This document shows, one piece after another, positions 33,957 to 44,009 of a stretch of 64,000 bases of DNA. Source of the DNA: Spirobacillus cienkowskii. GTDB taxonomy: Bacteria; Bdellovibrionota_B; Oligoflexia; Silvanigrellales; Silvanigrellaceae. The notes beneath the pieces were generated by a model that was given only the letters and a program-made list of their open reading frames with translations, did no database searches and was not told where the DNA came from. The translations under genes were made by a program, and so were the position numbers. The DNA lies in contig NZ_CP146516.1 of the NCBI RefSeq assembly GCF_037081835.1, forward strand, positions 643,501-707,500. The letters run 5' to 3'. Numbering within the stretch: position 1 is the first letter of the stretch; every line of letters starts with the position of its first letter.

Positions 33957-34774
33957 TCATTTTCACTTGTGTAATCAATCACTTCTTTACAGTATTCGTT
34001 TATGGCGGTTTGAATATTTTCTTCTAGGTTTAAATAATGTTTTAAAAATTTTGGCTTGAACTGTTGATTTAAGCCCAACATATCATAAAGCACAAGAATG
34101 TTGCCGTCGCAATAATTGCCACTTCCTATACCAATTGTGGGAACTGTTAAGGTTTGGCTCACCTCTTTTGCAACTTCGGCTACAGTCAATTCTAAGACTA
34201 TTGCAAAACAACCACAGTCTTCAAGGCGTTTTGCTTCTTGCAACAGTCGTTGTTTATCATGCTCGGTTTTGCCCTGAATCCGATAACCTCCTAACGTATG
34301 GACACTTTGGGGTGTAAGACCAATATGCCCCATAACGGGCACGCCATGTGCGGTTAAAAATTGAATTTGGTCGCAAATTTCTGGGGTTGCGCCTTCTATT
34401 TTGACAGCTTCGGCACCGGCTTGCATAAGCAGTCCTGCATGATGAATTGTTTCTTGGCGACTCACCCCTGCAGTCAAAAAGGGCATGTCAGCAACGAGTA
34501 ATGGAGTTTTTAACGATTGGCGAACAGCGCGAACGTGATAGGCAATTTCTTCTAATGTGACAGGAATGGTAGAGTTTTTTCCTTGTATTACGTTACCCAA
34601 ACTATCGCCTACCAGTACAAAATCAATGTCAGTTGCTTCGATGATTTTTGCAAAAGTGGCATCATAACAGGTGATTGAAGTAACTTTTTTCCCTGCACTT
34701 TTCTTTTCAAAAAAGTCTTGAATTCGAACTTTTTTGCGTTTGACATGCTGCGATTGTGAATTAGAGTAAATCAT
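33953..34774 (-). CDS. panB: 3-methyl-2-oxobutanoate hydroxymethyltransferase
   Basis: First step of pantothenate synthesis (ketopantoate from alpha-ketoisovalerate and methylene-THF). The protein has SITCYDATFAKI, VGDSLGNVIQG, VADMPFLT, AVKIEGA, MGHIGLTPQS and GIGSG, the standard PanB path. The frame extends to 34780, but ATG at 34774 is the better start. panC and panD are not adjacent. Confidence 0.95.
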   Translation of the reverse strand: MIYSNSQSQHVKRKKVRIQDFFEKKSAGKKVTSITCYDATFAKIIEATDIDFVLVGDSLGNVIQGKNSTIPVTLEEIAYHVRAVRQSLKTPLLVADMPFLTAGVSRQETIHHAGLLMQAGAEAVKIEGATPEICDQIQFLTAHGVPVMGHIGLTPQSVHTLGGYRIQGKTEHDKQRLLQEAKRLEDCGCFAIVLELTVAEVAKEVSQTLTVPTIGIGSGNYCDGNILVLYDMLGLNQQFKPKFLKHYLNLEENIQTAINEYCKEVIDYTSENE

Positions 34775-34828
34775 AAGCAAGTTGCCTTTTTATTTTAAGT
34801 TAAAAGAACAAATTAAAAACCGAAACTG

Positions 34829-34857
34829 TTTAATAACCCTATTTTATGTAGTATAAT
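34829..34857 (+). promoter_or_regulatory. Sigma-70-type promoter of htpX
   Basis: TTTAAT (34829-34834) and a perfect TATAAT (34852-34857) with 17-base spacing, 35 bases before the htpX start. Confidence 0.6.
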
Positions 34858-34891
34858 TGAACTTGTCTGTAAATGTAGAGGAGTTGTCATA

Positions 34892-35791
34892 ATGGCAAAG
34901 CGAATATTCTTGTTTTTATTAGTCAATATCTTAGTAATGGTTACTATCACTGTTGTGACGTCGTTGTTGGGTGTTAATCATTACATGACAGCGCGTGGTA
35001 TCAATTACCAAAGTCTTTTATTCTTTTGTTTGATTTGGGGTTTTGGTGGTGCATTTATTAGCTTGGCGATTTCTCGTTGGATTGCTAAGTTTACAATGGG
35101 TATCAAACCTATTAATCCGCAAAGTTGCACTGCACAAGAGCGTGAACTTTATAATCGTGTTGCAAATTTGGCTCAAAAAGCTGGTTTACCAAAAACTCCA
35201 GAAGTTGGAATTTATCAAAGTCCAGATCTCAACGCATTTGCGACAGGGCCTTCTAAAAGCCGTTCGTTGGTTGCGGTATCAAGTGGCTTGCTTGATCGTA
35301 TGGATAAACATGAGGTTGAGGGTGTGTTGGCGCATGAGATCGCCCATATTGCAAACGGCGACATGGTGACCATGACGTTAGTACAAGGTGTGGTGAATGC
35401 GTTTGTCATGTTCTTTGCACGTATTGTAGCATATGCGGCAACGCAGTTTGTAAAAGAAGACATCAGACCATTTGTTAATATGGCTGTGGTTATTGTGCTC
35501 GAAATTTTATTTAGCATTTTAGGTATGATTGCAATTGCTTGGTTTTCGCGCAAAAGAGAATTTCGTGCCGATCAAGGAGGCGCACAACTTGCTGGAAAAT
35601 CAAGTATGGTTGCTGCCCTTGCGGCATTACAGCGTGTCTATGCTACGCCAATTGCCGAGCAAGACTCTGCTCCTCAATCCATTGCTGCCTTTAAAATTTC
35701 TAATAAAGCAGGTTTCTTGAGTTTATTTTCAACTCACCCACCGCTTGAACAACGTATTCAAGCATTAAAGCAAAATACTCAAATTCTTTAA
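34892..35791 (+). CDS. htpX: Membrane zinc protease HtpX
   Basis: Inner-membrane M48 protease for damaged membrane proteins. 299 aa with two N-terminal membrane segments, the zinc motif HEIAH (in VLAHEIAHIANGDM), two more membrane segments, and the third ligand in SRKREFRADQGGA. The C-terminal STHPPLEQRI is the family ending. GAGGAG precedes the ATG. Confidence 0.95.
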   Translation: MAKRIFLFLLVNILVMVTITVVTSLLGVNHYMTARGINYQSLLFFCLIWGFGGAFISLAISRWIAKFTMGIKPINPQSCTAQERELYNRVANLAQKAGLPKTPEVGIYQSPDLNAFATGPSKSRSLVAVSSGLLDRMDKHEVEGVLAHEIAHIANGDMVTMTLVQGVVNAFVMFFARIVAYAATQFVKEDIRPFVNMAVVIVLEILFSILGMIAIAWFSRKREFRADQGGAQLAGKSSMVAALAALQRVYATPIAEQDSAPQSIAAFKISNKAGFLSLFSTHPPLEQRIQALKQNTQIL

Positions 35792-35824
35792 GCATTAAGA
35801 GCAACGTCTAAATTTTGATTGTAC

Positions 35825-35854
35825 AGGAACTTAAATTCTTTAAGTTCCTTTTTT
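35825..35854 (+). terminator. Rho-independent terminator of htpX
   Basis: A perfect 11-bp stem (35825-35835/35839-35849) with a TTC loop and a T run. Confidence 0.92.
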
Positions 35855-35907
35855 CTTTTCCGATTTTTTAAAAACATGGTGAAAATTAAAAATAGAGGAA
35901 AAAATCC

Positions 35908-37056
35908 ATGGATGGATTGCTTAAAAAAATCCTTTATGCTTATAAGAAAAAATTAAATTTAGCTTCTTTTATAATTGCTTTAATACCATCATTATTAATA
36001 GAACACTCAATATTTGCTGAAGCAATTCAAAGAGAATATCGATCGGCCAATTTTTTAGGCAAAGGGGACACAGGAATTGCTGATGCAAAAGGGTTTGATG
36101 CAATATTTTACAATCCTGCAGGAATTGCGCAAGGCAAAGGGATCTTAAATGAAATCATCGTTGCCAGTCCTCAGGCTGAAGCCAGTACAAATATTATGGA
36201 ATTAAAAAATAGTATAACAGGACAAAGTGGTTCTAGTGTTTTACAGGTTCTTTCGCAAAATCAAAACAAATCTTATAGCGCTGCAATTCAAAATTATTCT
36301 GGAGTGATATTTAGAAAAGTTGCCATTGGGGCATTTGCAAGAGGAAGTGCAAATTACTACAATTATACCGATTTGAGTATTCCATCGGGCTTTTCCCAGG
36401 TTGATACGAATGTCCGCTACGGTGCGCATTTAACGTTAGCGCAACCTTTATTAAATGATAGAATATTTATTGGATTAAATGGAAAATATCTTCAAAAAGA
36501 TCAAATTAAGTTTAAAATTGATTCTTCTTCACCCGACTATTCTGGTTCTAATAATATTTTAGACTCTTTAAAAAGTACAAACCAACGAAAAGGGGCAGGG
36601 ATTGGCGCAGATATTGGGATGATGTTTTTACTTGAAAAAAACACGGGAACGCAATTAGGGATTGCGTATCGAAACATAGGAATGACCTACAGATGGGTTG
36701 CAGATTCTAATAAAGGGGCGCCTGCTGCTGAACCTACAACTTTAGATGTTGGTTTTGTGTCGTCTATTGGAACAACTCGAAACAAAATTTCTTTATCTGT
36801 CGATGTTGTTGATGTTCTCAATACTCAAAAACAAATATTCTTAAAACGCTCTCACATTGGCTTAGAGTATTCGTTATTGGATATGTTTGGTGTGCAAACT
36901 GGGATAAATCAAGGATATTGGGTTTATGGAGGATACTTGGGAACAAAAGTGATTCGAGTTGAGGGAGGGGTCTTTACAGAAGAAATGGGAAATAAATATA
37001 AAGAGAACCCAAATCAAAGTGCTTTTGTAAGGTTGGTTGTTGGATGGTTAAATTGA
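35908..37056 (+). CDS. Outer-membrane beta-barrel protein (PorV/FadL-like)
   Basis: 382 aa with a signal peptide (about 1-38, LASFIIALIPSLLIEHSIFAEA). The mature start YRSANFLGKGDTGIADAKG followed by AIFYNPAGIAQG is the signature of PorV/UPF0164 and FadL-type barrels. Amphipathic strands follow to the C-terminus (FVRLVVGWLN). GAGGA precedes the ATG. Possible roles are transport of hydrophobic compounds or a partner in secretion. It stands alone after the htpX terminator. Confidence 0.75.
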   Translation: MDGLLKKILYAYKKKLNLASFIIALIPSLLIEHSIFAEAIQREYRSANFLGKGDTGIADAKGFDAIFYNPAGIAQGKGILNEIIVASPQAEASTNIMELKNSITGQSGSSVLQVLSQNQNKSYSAAIQNYSGVIFRKVAIGAFARGSANYYNYTDLSIPSGFSQVDTNVRYGAHLTLAQPLLNDRIFIGLNGKYLQKDQIKFKIDSSSPDYSGSNNILDSLKSTNQRKGAGIGADIGMMFLLEKNTGTQLGIAYRNIGMTYRWVADSNKGAPAAEPTTLDVGFVSSIGTTRNKISLSVDVVDVLNTQKQIFLKRSHIGLEYSLLDMFGVQTGINQGYWVYGGYLGTKVIRVEGGVFTEEMGNKYKENPNQSAFVRLVVGWLN

Positions 37057-37159
37057 TTGGCTTAATTTTTTTATATCAAGAAATTTTAAATTTAATTTTT
37101 TATAGAATTTTTTAAAATAAGATATTATGAGTTATTAACAGTTCTAACCGGAGGTTAAT

Positions 37160-37996
37160 ATGCTCATATCCTGTATTCAAGTTAATCCCCAAGAAAATGT
37201 CAGAGAAAATTTAAAGGTAATTATAAATTATATATTTGAAGCTGCAAAATTGGGATCAGAAATTGTCGTGCTTCCAGAAATGTTTACATTTATGGGAAAC
37301 GAACTTGATAGAAAAAAAACTAAAGATCAAATTAACGAAGGCGTTTTTGCAGAAGTTCAAGCAGTTGCAAAACAATTAAATATTTATTTAATTGCCGGAA
37401 GTCATTCTGAAAAAATACAAAATAATGAAAATAAGGTTTACAATACTTCAGTCACCTATAATCCTGAAGGGGAAATTATTAATGTTTATAGAAAACAGCA
37501 TTTATTTAATTTAAAAGATAAAGAGGGTAAGTCTTTATATTGTGAAAGTGATACGTTTGAGTTTGGGAGTTCTCCAATACCTTATTTCATGAAAACTAAA
37601 AATAATCAAGAATGGAATGCGTTAAACATTATTTGTTACGATTTGAGATTTCCAGAAATTGTTCGATCTCAGGCGGAAAAATTTACGAATAATTTTGATA
37701 TTATTTTTGTGCCAGCAGCTTTTACTTGGCAAACAGGAAAAGAGCATTGGGAAATTTTATTAAGAGCACGAGCAATTGAAAATCAATGCTATGTGGTTGC
37801 CTGCAATCAAACAGGATATTTTTACAACCAGCAAAAACGTAACTACGGACATAGTATGGTCGTTGATCCTTGGGGAAATATTGTGGCTCGTTTAGAAGAA
37901 GAGTGCGGAATTTTAAGCTGCGAAATTACAAAAGAGACTATAGAATTATCAAGGACACGCCTCCCTGCTTTGCAAGATAGAAAAATATTTGGATAA
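37160..37996 (+). CDS. Carbon-nitrogen hydrolase (nitrilase/omega-amidase family)
   Basis: 278 aa with the full catalytic triad of the family: E40 (VLPEMF), K112 (NVYRKQHLF) and C159 (IICYDLRFPE). Members close to this pattern are omega-amidases (Nit2) or deaminated-glutathione amidases (Nit1), both repair-type enzymes; the sequence does not settle which. A strong GGAGG precedes the ATG. Confidence 0.88.
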   Translation: MLISCIQVNPQENVRENLKVIINYIFEAAKLGSEIVVLPEMFTFMGNELDRKKTKDQINEGVFAEVQAVAKQLNIYLIAGSHSEKIQNNENKVYNTSVTYNPEGEIINVYRKQHLFNLKDKEGKSLYCESDTFEFGSSPIPYFMKTKNNQEWNALNIICYDLRFPEIVRSQAEKFTNNFDIIFVPAAFTWQTGKEHWEILLRARAIENQCYVVACNQTGYFYNQQKRNYGHSMVVDPWGNIVARLEEECGILSCEITKETIELSRTRLPALQDRKIFG

Positions 37997-38111
37997 AACC
38001 AATTTTTAGAATTAAAAATTTATTCTTTAATATCATAAATATGGCAGTGCAAATTTTTCCTAGAAATTTTTATTGTAAAATAAAAATTGTTATTTGCTAT
38101 TAGGAGGATTT

Positions 38112-39656
38112 GTGACAAACAAAAATTCTGAAAAAAAAGTAATTATTGCTGCATCATTAGGGACTGTTTTTGAATGGTATGACTTTTATCTGTATGGTAC
38201 TTTAGCTGTTTTTTTTGGAACTTTGTTTTTTCCGACAGGAAATGAAACAGCCTCCTTTTTAGCAAGCTTAGCGACCTTTGGTGCAGGGTTTGCTGTCAGA
38301 CCTTTTGGTGCCATTGTGTTTGGTAGAATTGGTGATATTGTAGGGCGAAAATATACTTTTTTAATAACAATAATTGTAATGGGTTTATCGACTGCTCTTG
38401 TGGGATTGTTACCAACTTACGAGCAAATAGGTATTTTTGCGCCTATCCTTCTCACTTTATTGCGACTAACGCAAGGCTTAGCATTAGGCGGAGAATACGG
38501 AGGCGCTGCAGTTTATGTTGCCGAGCACTCGCCTAATGAAAGGCGTGGTTTGAACACCAGTTGGATTCAAACAACAGCGACAGGGGGATTTTTACTGTCT
38601 CTTGTTGTCATTTTATGCTGCAGAGTGATGCTTACAGAAGAAGATTTTAAATTTTGGGGTTGGAGAATTCCTTTTTTAATTTCTATCATTTTATTAATTA
38701 TTTCTGTTTATATTCGCCTGAAATTAAGTGAATCTCCAATTTTCTTAAAAATGAAAAAAATGGGTAAAACTTCAAAATCTCCTTTAAAAGAAAGTTTTAC
38801 AAAACCTAAAAATTTAAAATTAATTTTATTGGCATTGTTTGGGGCAACCGCTGGACAAGGAGTTATTTGGTATACAGGACAATTTTATGCTTTGTATTTT
38901 TTACAAAACACGTTAAAAATTGATTTTCAAAATTCTTATATCATGATTGCCATCGCTCTTGTGATTGCAACTCCATTTTTTATATTATTTGGTAAACTAT
39001 CCGATCGCATTGGCAGAAAAAAAGTTATCTTAACAGGATTTTTGTTATCGGCTTTGCTTTATATTCCAATTTTTAAAGGTATAGCTTATTATGGAAATCC
39101 AGCTTTAATTAGAGCGCAAAACGAAGCTCCAATAGTTATTACAACCAATCAATGCAAGAGTTTATGCAAAGAAATTAAAGAATATTTTTCTAAAAAAGGA
39201 TACAATTATCAATTAAATGTTGAGCCAGAAAAAAAAGATTTCTTAACTGTTTTTATTGGTGATTATCAAGTGAATTCTTTAGACTCTAGAACGTTAGACA
39301 AAGAAGTTGCCATAGCAGGATATCCACTGGTAGCAGATAATGATGCAATTAATTACGTTATGGTCATAATTTTATTAACTGTATTGGTACTTTTTGTAAC
39401 CATGGTTTATGGCCCAATTGCGGCATTTTTGGTTGAATTATTTCCAACTCGTATTCGCTATACATCTATGTCGTTTCCGTATCATATTGGAAATGGATGG
39501 TTTGGTGGATTTTTACCATTAATTGCAACTGCATTGGTACTTTATACAGGTAATATTTATGCAGGACTTTACTATCCAATTGCCATAGCAATTATGAGTT
39601 TAATTATTGGTGTAATATTTATTAAAGAAACGAAGGATAATAAGATAGATAGTTGA
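38112..39656 (+). CDS. MFS permease of the metabolite:H+ symporter type
   Basis: 514 aa. The N-terminal GTVFEWYDFYLYGTLAVFF, RPFGAIVFGRIGDIVGRKY and GLALGGEYGGAAVYVAEH are signatures of the MHS family (ProP, shikimate and citrate transporters). Twelve membrane segments are expected. A hydrophilic stretch of about 90 residues with several cysteines and lysines (about 340-420) lies between late helices, a loop seen in some relatives. The start is GTG 38112, which has AGGAGG at 38103-38107; the frame itself is open from 38094. Substrate unknown. Confidence 0.88.
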   Translation: MTNKNSEKKVIIAASLGTVFEWYDFYLYGTLAVFFGTLFFPTGNETASFLASLATFGAGFAVRPFGAIVFGRIGDIVGRKYTFLITIIVMGLSTALVGLLPTYEQIGIFAPILLTLLRLTQGLALGGEYGGAAVYVAEHSPNERRGLNTSWIQTTATGGFLLSLVVILCCRVMLTEEDFKFWGWRIPFLISIILLIISVYIRLKLSESPIFLKMKKMGKTSKSPLKESFTKPKNLKLILLALFGATAGQGVIWYTGQFYALYFLQNTLKIDFQNSYIMIAIALVIATPFFILFGKLSDRIGRKKVILTGFLLSALLYIPIFKGIAYYGNPALIRAQNEAPIVITTNQCKSLCKEIKEYFSKKGYNYQLNVEPEKKDFLTVFIGDYQVNSLDSRTLDKEVAIAGYPLVADNDAINYVMVIILLTVLVLFVTMVYGPIAAFLVELFPTRIRYTSMSFPYHIGNGWFGGFLPLIATALVLYTGNIYAGLYYPIAIAIMSLIIGVIFIKETKDNKIDS

Positions 39657-39660
39657 GCAT

Positions 39661-40584
39661 TTATTTTTTATTTACCAAAAAATTAAGTCCGGTGCTTGGA
39701 TTGTATTGTAAGGAGAATGGTTTTTTAAAATTTTTAATTTCTATATCTACATCAAATTCAATGTCGTTGTCACTTGTTGCTACTAAAACGCAGAAGGTGG
39801 TTTTTTTATTATTATTATTACCTTTAAATGATATTTGTTTAGTATGAATTGTATTATTTTTATTATAACATTGTTCTAGTTTTTCTTCTAGATCAGTAAA
39901 AAATTCTGATACAGAAGGGTTTAATGGTGGTAAAAAATCAAGATTTGAAGTTATTGGTTTGGAAAATATTAACTCCTGATCGGTACTGTTATTTATTAAT
40001 TTTATGATATAAAAATATTTATCATCCTTATGTTTCTTAGAAAAATCTATATTTAGATATTTAATTTTGTCAAATTTAGCTTCTGATTTTCGACTAATAT
40101 TAAAATTAACATCAAATTTATGATTGGATGTGTTATATATAATGCTTCCTGTAAAGTGTACTGACTTTGTTTTATCTTTTGTTTCATAAACGTGAGTGTT
40201 TGTTTTACCCTGAGTGCTGTTGATAGGAATAGATTTTTTATCTTTATTTTGGGGTGGGGTATATTTTTTATTGTTATAAATAAATGAGTCAATTTCTAGT
40301 TTGCAATTCATATTTTCATAATTATTTGGTATCCAAATTTGTTTGTTTTCATTTGTTAATTGAAATGGAATAGGTAAAAATAAATATTTATTTGTTTTTT
40401 TATCTTTACATATTAATTTTGCATCAACAACTTCAAGTTCATTACCACTTGAGGTGGATAAAAAATTCACCTCGCCAATAATTTTATTTTCAAAAAAAGG
40501 ATCTGGTTTACAAGAGGTTAATAAACCTAAGCTAGCCAAAATAAAAAATTGAAAAAAATTGTCACATTTAAATTTTAAAAGCAT
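39661..40584 (-). CDS. Tandem lipoprotein, type B (pair 3)
   Basis: 307 aa. The leader ends at the lipobox LTSC (C25) followed by KPDPFFENK. Lysine at +2 predicts sorting to the outer membrane. Mid-protein it has QIWIPNNYENMNCKLEIDSF, a second cysteine motif TTFCVLVA and the ending LQYNPSTGLNF, which it shares closely with the type B protein at 42095 (LKYQPSTGLTF). Type B and type A partners share the W/V-x-x-x-C-x-L-x-I-x-S module. It lies last in the array, converging on the MFS gene by four bases. Confidence 0.75.
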   Translation of the reverse strand: MLLKFKCDNFFQFFILASLGLLTSCKPDPFFENKIIGEVNFLSTSSGNELEVVDAKLICKDKKTNKYLFLPIPFQLTNENKQIWIPNNYENMNCKLEIDSFIYNNKKYTPPQNKDKKSIPINSTQGKTNTHVYETKDKTKSVHFTGSIIYNTSNHKFDVNFNISRKSEAKFDKIKYLNIDFSKKHKDDKYFYIIKLINNSTDQELIFSKPITSNLDFLPPLNPSVSEFFTDLEEKLEQCYNKNNTIHTKQISFKGNNNNKKTTFCVLVATSDNDIEFDVDIEIKNFKKPFSLQYNPSTGLNFLVNKK

Positions 40585-40664
40585 AACCTGAAATCTTTCT
40601 TGTAATAAAAAACAATGGAAACAAAAACTGCTTCCATTGTGTTAAAATATAAAATATGAAATTA

Positions 40665-41546
40665 TTAGTTTATTTTGTAAGTTGTAAACGAGTCATCTGT
40701 ATTATCAGGAGCTTTTGAGCCTAAGATTATATATGTTGGAAATTGCGCTCCTGTTAGGGTTGTTACTATATCTAAGTCAGGGCAAGCGATAGCGTCGCCG
40801 CTGTTATATGCGTTTAGTACTTCTTGTCTGGTGTCAAGAGTTGCATTAGTAACCATTTTACAGCTATTTTTATGGTATTTTTCTGGATTTTTTGCACTAA
40901 GTTTATAAGTAAATCTTGTAGTAGGTTCAGTGTCCTGTGTTATTGTAGTTTTATCAATTGAGAATATAGGATTTTTTGGAAGTGGGATTGAATTATAATT
41001 AAAGTTATTAGTCTCTTTCGCTTTTATTGTTTTACTTGTAGAGGTAATATCAGTGCCTTGGTTATAATCGGTCATTACTATGGTAAATATATTTTCTTTT
41101 AATGTAAGATTAAAGAATTTATGTGCCTTACTATTACTATTAATATATTTAACTGCTTCAGACTTAGTGTGGGAAGATGTTTGTAATTGATTAGACACAC
41201 TTGAAAATTGATATTGAACTCCACCCACTGATGTTTCTGGTGTATAATCTTCAGTATTAATTCTAATGCTATTAATTTTAAGAGTACAAGTATTAGAGTT
41301 TTCGACATATTTTGCTTTGGAGTCAGTATTAGTAATAGTGAAGGGTTCGGTATGGTTTGCTCCAGAGGAGTCTATGGTACATTTAACATCACCAACAAAT
41401 TCATAATCATTTGGAATGGGCTCCCCGCTGAAACTAAAAGTTACTGTTTTTAAATTAAGCAATTTATCGTCACTAGAATTTTTGCATGAAACAGCAAACA
41501 AAGCCGAAGCGCCTGCTGCGAATAAAAATAAACTTAAAGATTTCAT
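40665..41546 (-). CDS. Tandem lipoprotein, type A (pair 3)
   Basis: 293 aa. Lipobox FAVSC (C21) then KNSSDDKLLNLK. It has the motif YVENSNTCTLKINSI, also found in the type A protein at 43113 (ENSNCAVTINSI), a later NSCKMVTNATL segment (compare SICKVVSATEW), and the C-terminal TTYKIN. Family not recognised. Sits 80 bases before its type B partner on the minus strand. Confidence 0.75.
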   Translation of the reverse strand: MKSLSLFLFAAGASALFAVSCKNSSDDKLLNLKTVTFSFSGEPIPNDYEFVGDVKCTIDSSGANHTEPFTITNTDSKAKYVENSNTCTLKINSIRINTEDYTPETSVGGVQYQFSSVSNQLQTSSHTKSEAVKYINSNSKAHKFFNLTLKENIFTIVMTDYNQGTDITSTSKTIKAKETNNFNYNSIPLPKNPIFSIDKTTITQDTEPTTRFTYKLSAKNPEKYHKNSCKMVTNATLDTRQEVLNAYNSGDAIACPDLDIVTTLTGAQFPTYIILGSKAPDNTDDSFTTYKIN

Positions 41547-42094
41547 TGTAACCTCATAACTTTAAAAATTACTTTGACTTATTGTCAGTTGAGTAAAATA
41601 ACAAGAGTTATTTATTACCTATAAAAATTTTTGTCAAATTTTTATAGGAGTGTGCTCAAGTATTGAATAAGATTTTATTTTTTGTATGTTTCCCGTAAAA
41701 GTTTGGTTACTAGATCTCACAAAAGAGTGACATATGCTGAGAAAGTTCATAACAAATCGATTATTGTTAATGCTAGCGCCAAAGTTAAAAGGATTTATAA
41801 TTCACTTTTTAAGTAGATTAAAGGTATTTATGGATGAGCCGTATTTTGGAAGTTAGGAATAGAAGCTCAATGGAATGTTTTTCCAACAAAATTTGTCTCC
41901 CATTCAGCTGTATTTAGTAAATTTAAGCGTTGGTCAAAGTAGGCTATTTGGCAAAAATTATTCTTAAAAATTGCGGGATAATTAGGGAGTGTACTCAGTT
42001 TTTCCCAAATGATTGAATATCCGATGTAAATGAAAGAAGCATGGTTATTTTGGTGGGGGATTTGATTACACTCCCCCTTAATGTTTTTTTAAAT
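41547..42094. other. Gap between lipoprotein pairs 2 and 3, filled by an IS remnant
   Basis: 548 bases without an intact gene. The first 100 bases hold the ribosome-binding site and promoter of the type A gene; the rest is the decayed insertion sequence described next. Confidence 0.6.
41646..42080 (+). mobile_element. Decayed IS5-family insertion sequence remnant
   Basis: Reading the plus strand in one frame from about 41870 gives WNVFPTKFVSHSAVFSKFKRWSK, stop, AIWQKLF, with further stops. This is the N-terminal helix-turn-helix region of IS5/IS427-type transposases, where the pattern is WNTVYxRFxRWxKxGVWxKIF. The word GGAGTGTxCTC occurs at 41647-41657 and again at 41986-41996, and its inverse form ACACTCC at 42068-42074, as expected for terminal inverted repeats of nested or rearranged copies. 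No functional transposase remains. Confidence 0.65.
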
Positions 42095-43051
42095 TTAATC
42101 TTCAAAAGTAAGACCTGTGCTTGGTTGATATTTTAAAGAAAACTTTTGATTATTTAACTCAAATTTTTGGATAAATTCTAAAGGAATTTTTCTTTTATAA
42201 ACTAAGGCACAAGCATGATTTGGCGCAAGTGTTTTGGTATAGTAAATGCCATTAGGATTATGATTGTTGATTTTTTCGTTATCGTGTTCGCATTTGGGTA
42301 AATTATGAAAAAAATGTTTGTCGCTTTCTAACGTAGGATTCCCATTGGATATTCCCATTTTACTTTTATCGTATTGTAGCTCTGGGTTAGTAAATGTTAA
42401 TATTACATCTTTATTTTCATTGTTTTTTAATTCTTTAGAATTATTATTTTTAATTTCAATTCTAATAATATTTTCAGAGATGGTTGAAAATTCAAAATAA
42501 TTAAACTCAATATTTAAGTTATTTAAATCATTACTATGTTTTCTTTCAAGAAAATATAAACTAATAAATGCTTTGTTTGTTGATTTATTAAAAGTCGCTT
42601 TGCCTGTGACTTGTTTTGATAAATGCTTAGATTTATAAACTCTAGAACTTTCTAAGCTTTTTTTATCATTAAAAGTAATAATTTTTTTATTGCTTTTTTC
42701 TTCATTATAAATATTAAGTTCTTGGTTGTCAATATAAAATTTTTCAATCTCTAATTGACATATACCTTTATTGTAATCACTAGGTATCCATAAAATATTA
42801 TTATCTATTACTTGTCTATATTCAAAAACAATTTTTTTATTTTTAGAGTTATTGTCAAAGCATTTTAAAGTCACTTCAATATCATGCACATTGATTTTTT
42901 CTAATGGATCAGAATGGGTTGTTTGCGAAAAGCTTTGAATTTGAAATTCAATTTGTAATTTATTATTATAAAATGGATCTTTTTTGCAAGAAATAATTGT
43001 TATAAAAGTAATAAAATAAAATATTAAAAAATTTATAAATTTAATTATCAT
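42095..43051 (-). CDS. Tandem lipoprotein, type B (pair 2)
   Basis: 318 aa. A hydrophobic leader with lipobox IISC (C22) then KKDPFYNNK, nearly the same as KPDPFFENK in pair 3. Mid-protein has ILWIPSDYNKGICQLEIEKF, then HNLPKCEHDN, NHACALVYKRK, and the ending FSLKYQPSTGLTF. Low-complexity Asn/Lys stretches are frequent. It lies 61 bases after its type A partner. Confidence 0.75.
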   Translation of the reverse strand: MIIKFINFLIFYFITFITIISCKKDPFYNNKLQIEFQIQSFSQTTHSDPLEKINVHDIEVTLKCFDNNSKNKKIVFEYRQVIDNNILWIPSDYNKGICQLEIEKFYIDNQELNIYNEEKSNKKIITFNDKKSLESSRVYKSKHLSKQVTGKATFNKSTNKAFISLYFLERKHSNDLNNLNIEFNYFEFSTISENIIRIEIKNNNSKELKNNENKDVILTFTNPELQYDKSKMGISNGNPTLESDKHFFHNLPKCEHDNEKINNHNPNGIYYTKTLAPNHACALVYKRKIPLEFIQKFELNNQKFSLKYQPSTGLTFED

Positions 43052-43112
43052 TACAAAATCTCAATTATTAATACCGAGAATATAAAAAATACTCTCAGTA
43101 TTAAATTAAATG

Positions 43113-44009
43113 TTAATTAACTTTGTTAATTTTATAAACTCTATAAGAATTTACTTCAAAGTTGTTTATGGTGTTACTCATAATTAAATATTGATCGTCA
43201 ACTTTAAAATCACTCCAGTTATTAGATACATTTGGTACAGGGCAACTTTTTTTTGATGAGTTAAATAAAGCATTGGTCTCAGCCCAATTATGCACTTTGC
43301 CTTCCCATTCTGTAGCAGAGACAACTTTACAAATACTAGCTAAGTTAAGGTTTTCGGGACCTTTAAGAGTTACTGTTTGAGCGGCAATTGTGTTGTCATT
43401 TCTTTTTAAGATTTTTCTTTCAAGAGTAAAGTTCACCAAATCAGGTGCAGGAATATTAAACAAATTCATTTCTGGTGAGGGAATTATATTTTGTGTAATT
43501 GTGTTAGAGGATATTTCATTGGTTTCTTTTAAAGAATCTGTAAGTATTAACTGAATAGAACTCGATGAATTCTTAATCATGGCATAATTAGTATTACTGG
43601 TACTGTTAATAAAATTAACCGCATGAGAAGTAACAATTTCTGTTGAAGAATTGTTCGTGTTGTAATGAAAAGTTAAGCTAGTGCTGGTATCTTTTGGTAT
43701 TAAGTTAATAATATTAGGGGCTAATCCGTATTCAATGGAATTAATTGTAACAGCACAGTTTGAATTTTCAGCAATTTTAAAAGTTTTGTTTGCTTGGCTA
43801 ATCTGTTGAGTTTCTTGAAACACAGGATCTGATTGACAGGTAACGTCTAGGTTAACTGTATAGTTATCACTATTTGGGATGCTTGATTTTAAGTCGAAAT
43901 TAATTTCACGAAACTTTAATAAGTTATTGTTATTATTTGTATTTTTACAAGAAATAATTGTTAAAGCTGTAGAACATATAAAAAGTAACGATTTTTCTAA
44001 AGTCTTCAT
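43113..44009 (-). CDS. Tandem lipoprotein, type A (pair 2)
   Basis: 298 aa. Lipobox IISC (C21), then KNTNNNNNLLKF. It contains FKIAENSNCAVTINSIEYG, SICKVVSATEW, and the C-terminal NSYRVYKINKVN, shared with the type A protein at 45284 (NSYRVIKVNE). The C-terminal third keeps a pattern (CPVPNVSN, DQYLIMS) also seen as CPEFYQR, KHFIIIS in pair 1 and CPDLDIV, TYIILG in pair 3. Confidence 0.75.
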   Translation of the reverse strand: MKTLEKSLLFICSTALTIISCKNTNNNNNLLKFREINFDLKSSIPNSDNYTVNLDVTCQSDPVFQETQQISQANKTFKIAENSNCAVTINSIEYGLAPNIINLIPKDTSTSLTFHYNTNNSSTEIVTSHAVNFINSTSNTNYAMIKNSSSSIQLILTDSLKETNEISSNTITQNIIPSPEMNLFNIPAPDLVNFTLERKILKRNDNTIAAQTVTLKGPENLNLASICKVVSATEWEGKVHNWAETNALFNSSKKSCPVPNVSNNWSDFKVDDQYLIMSNTINNFEVNSYRVYKINKVN

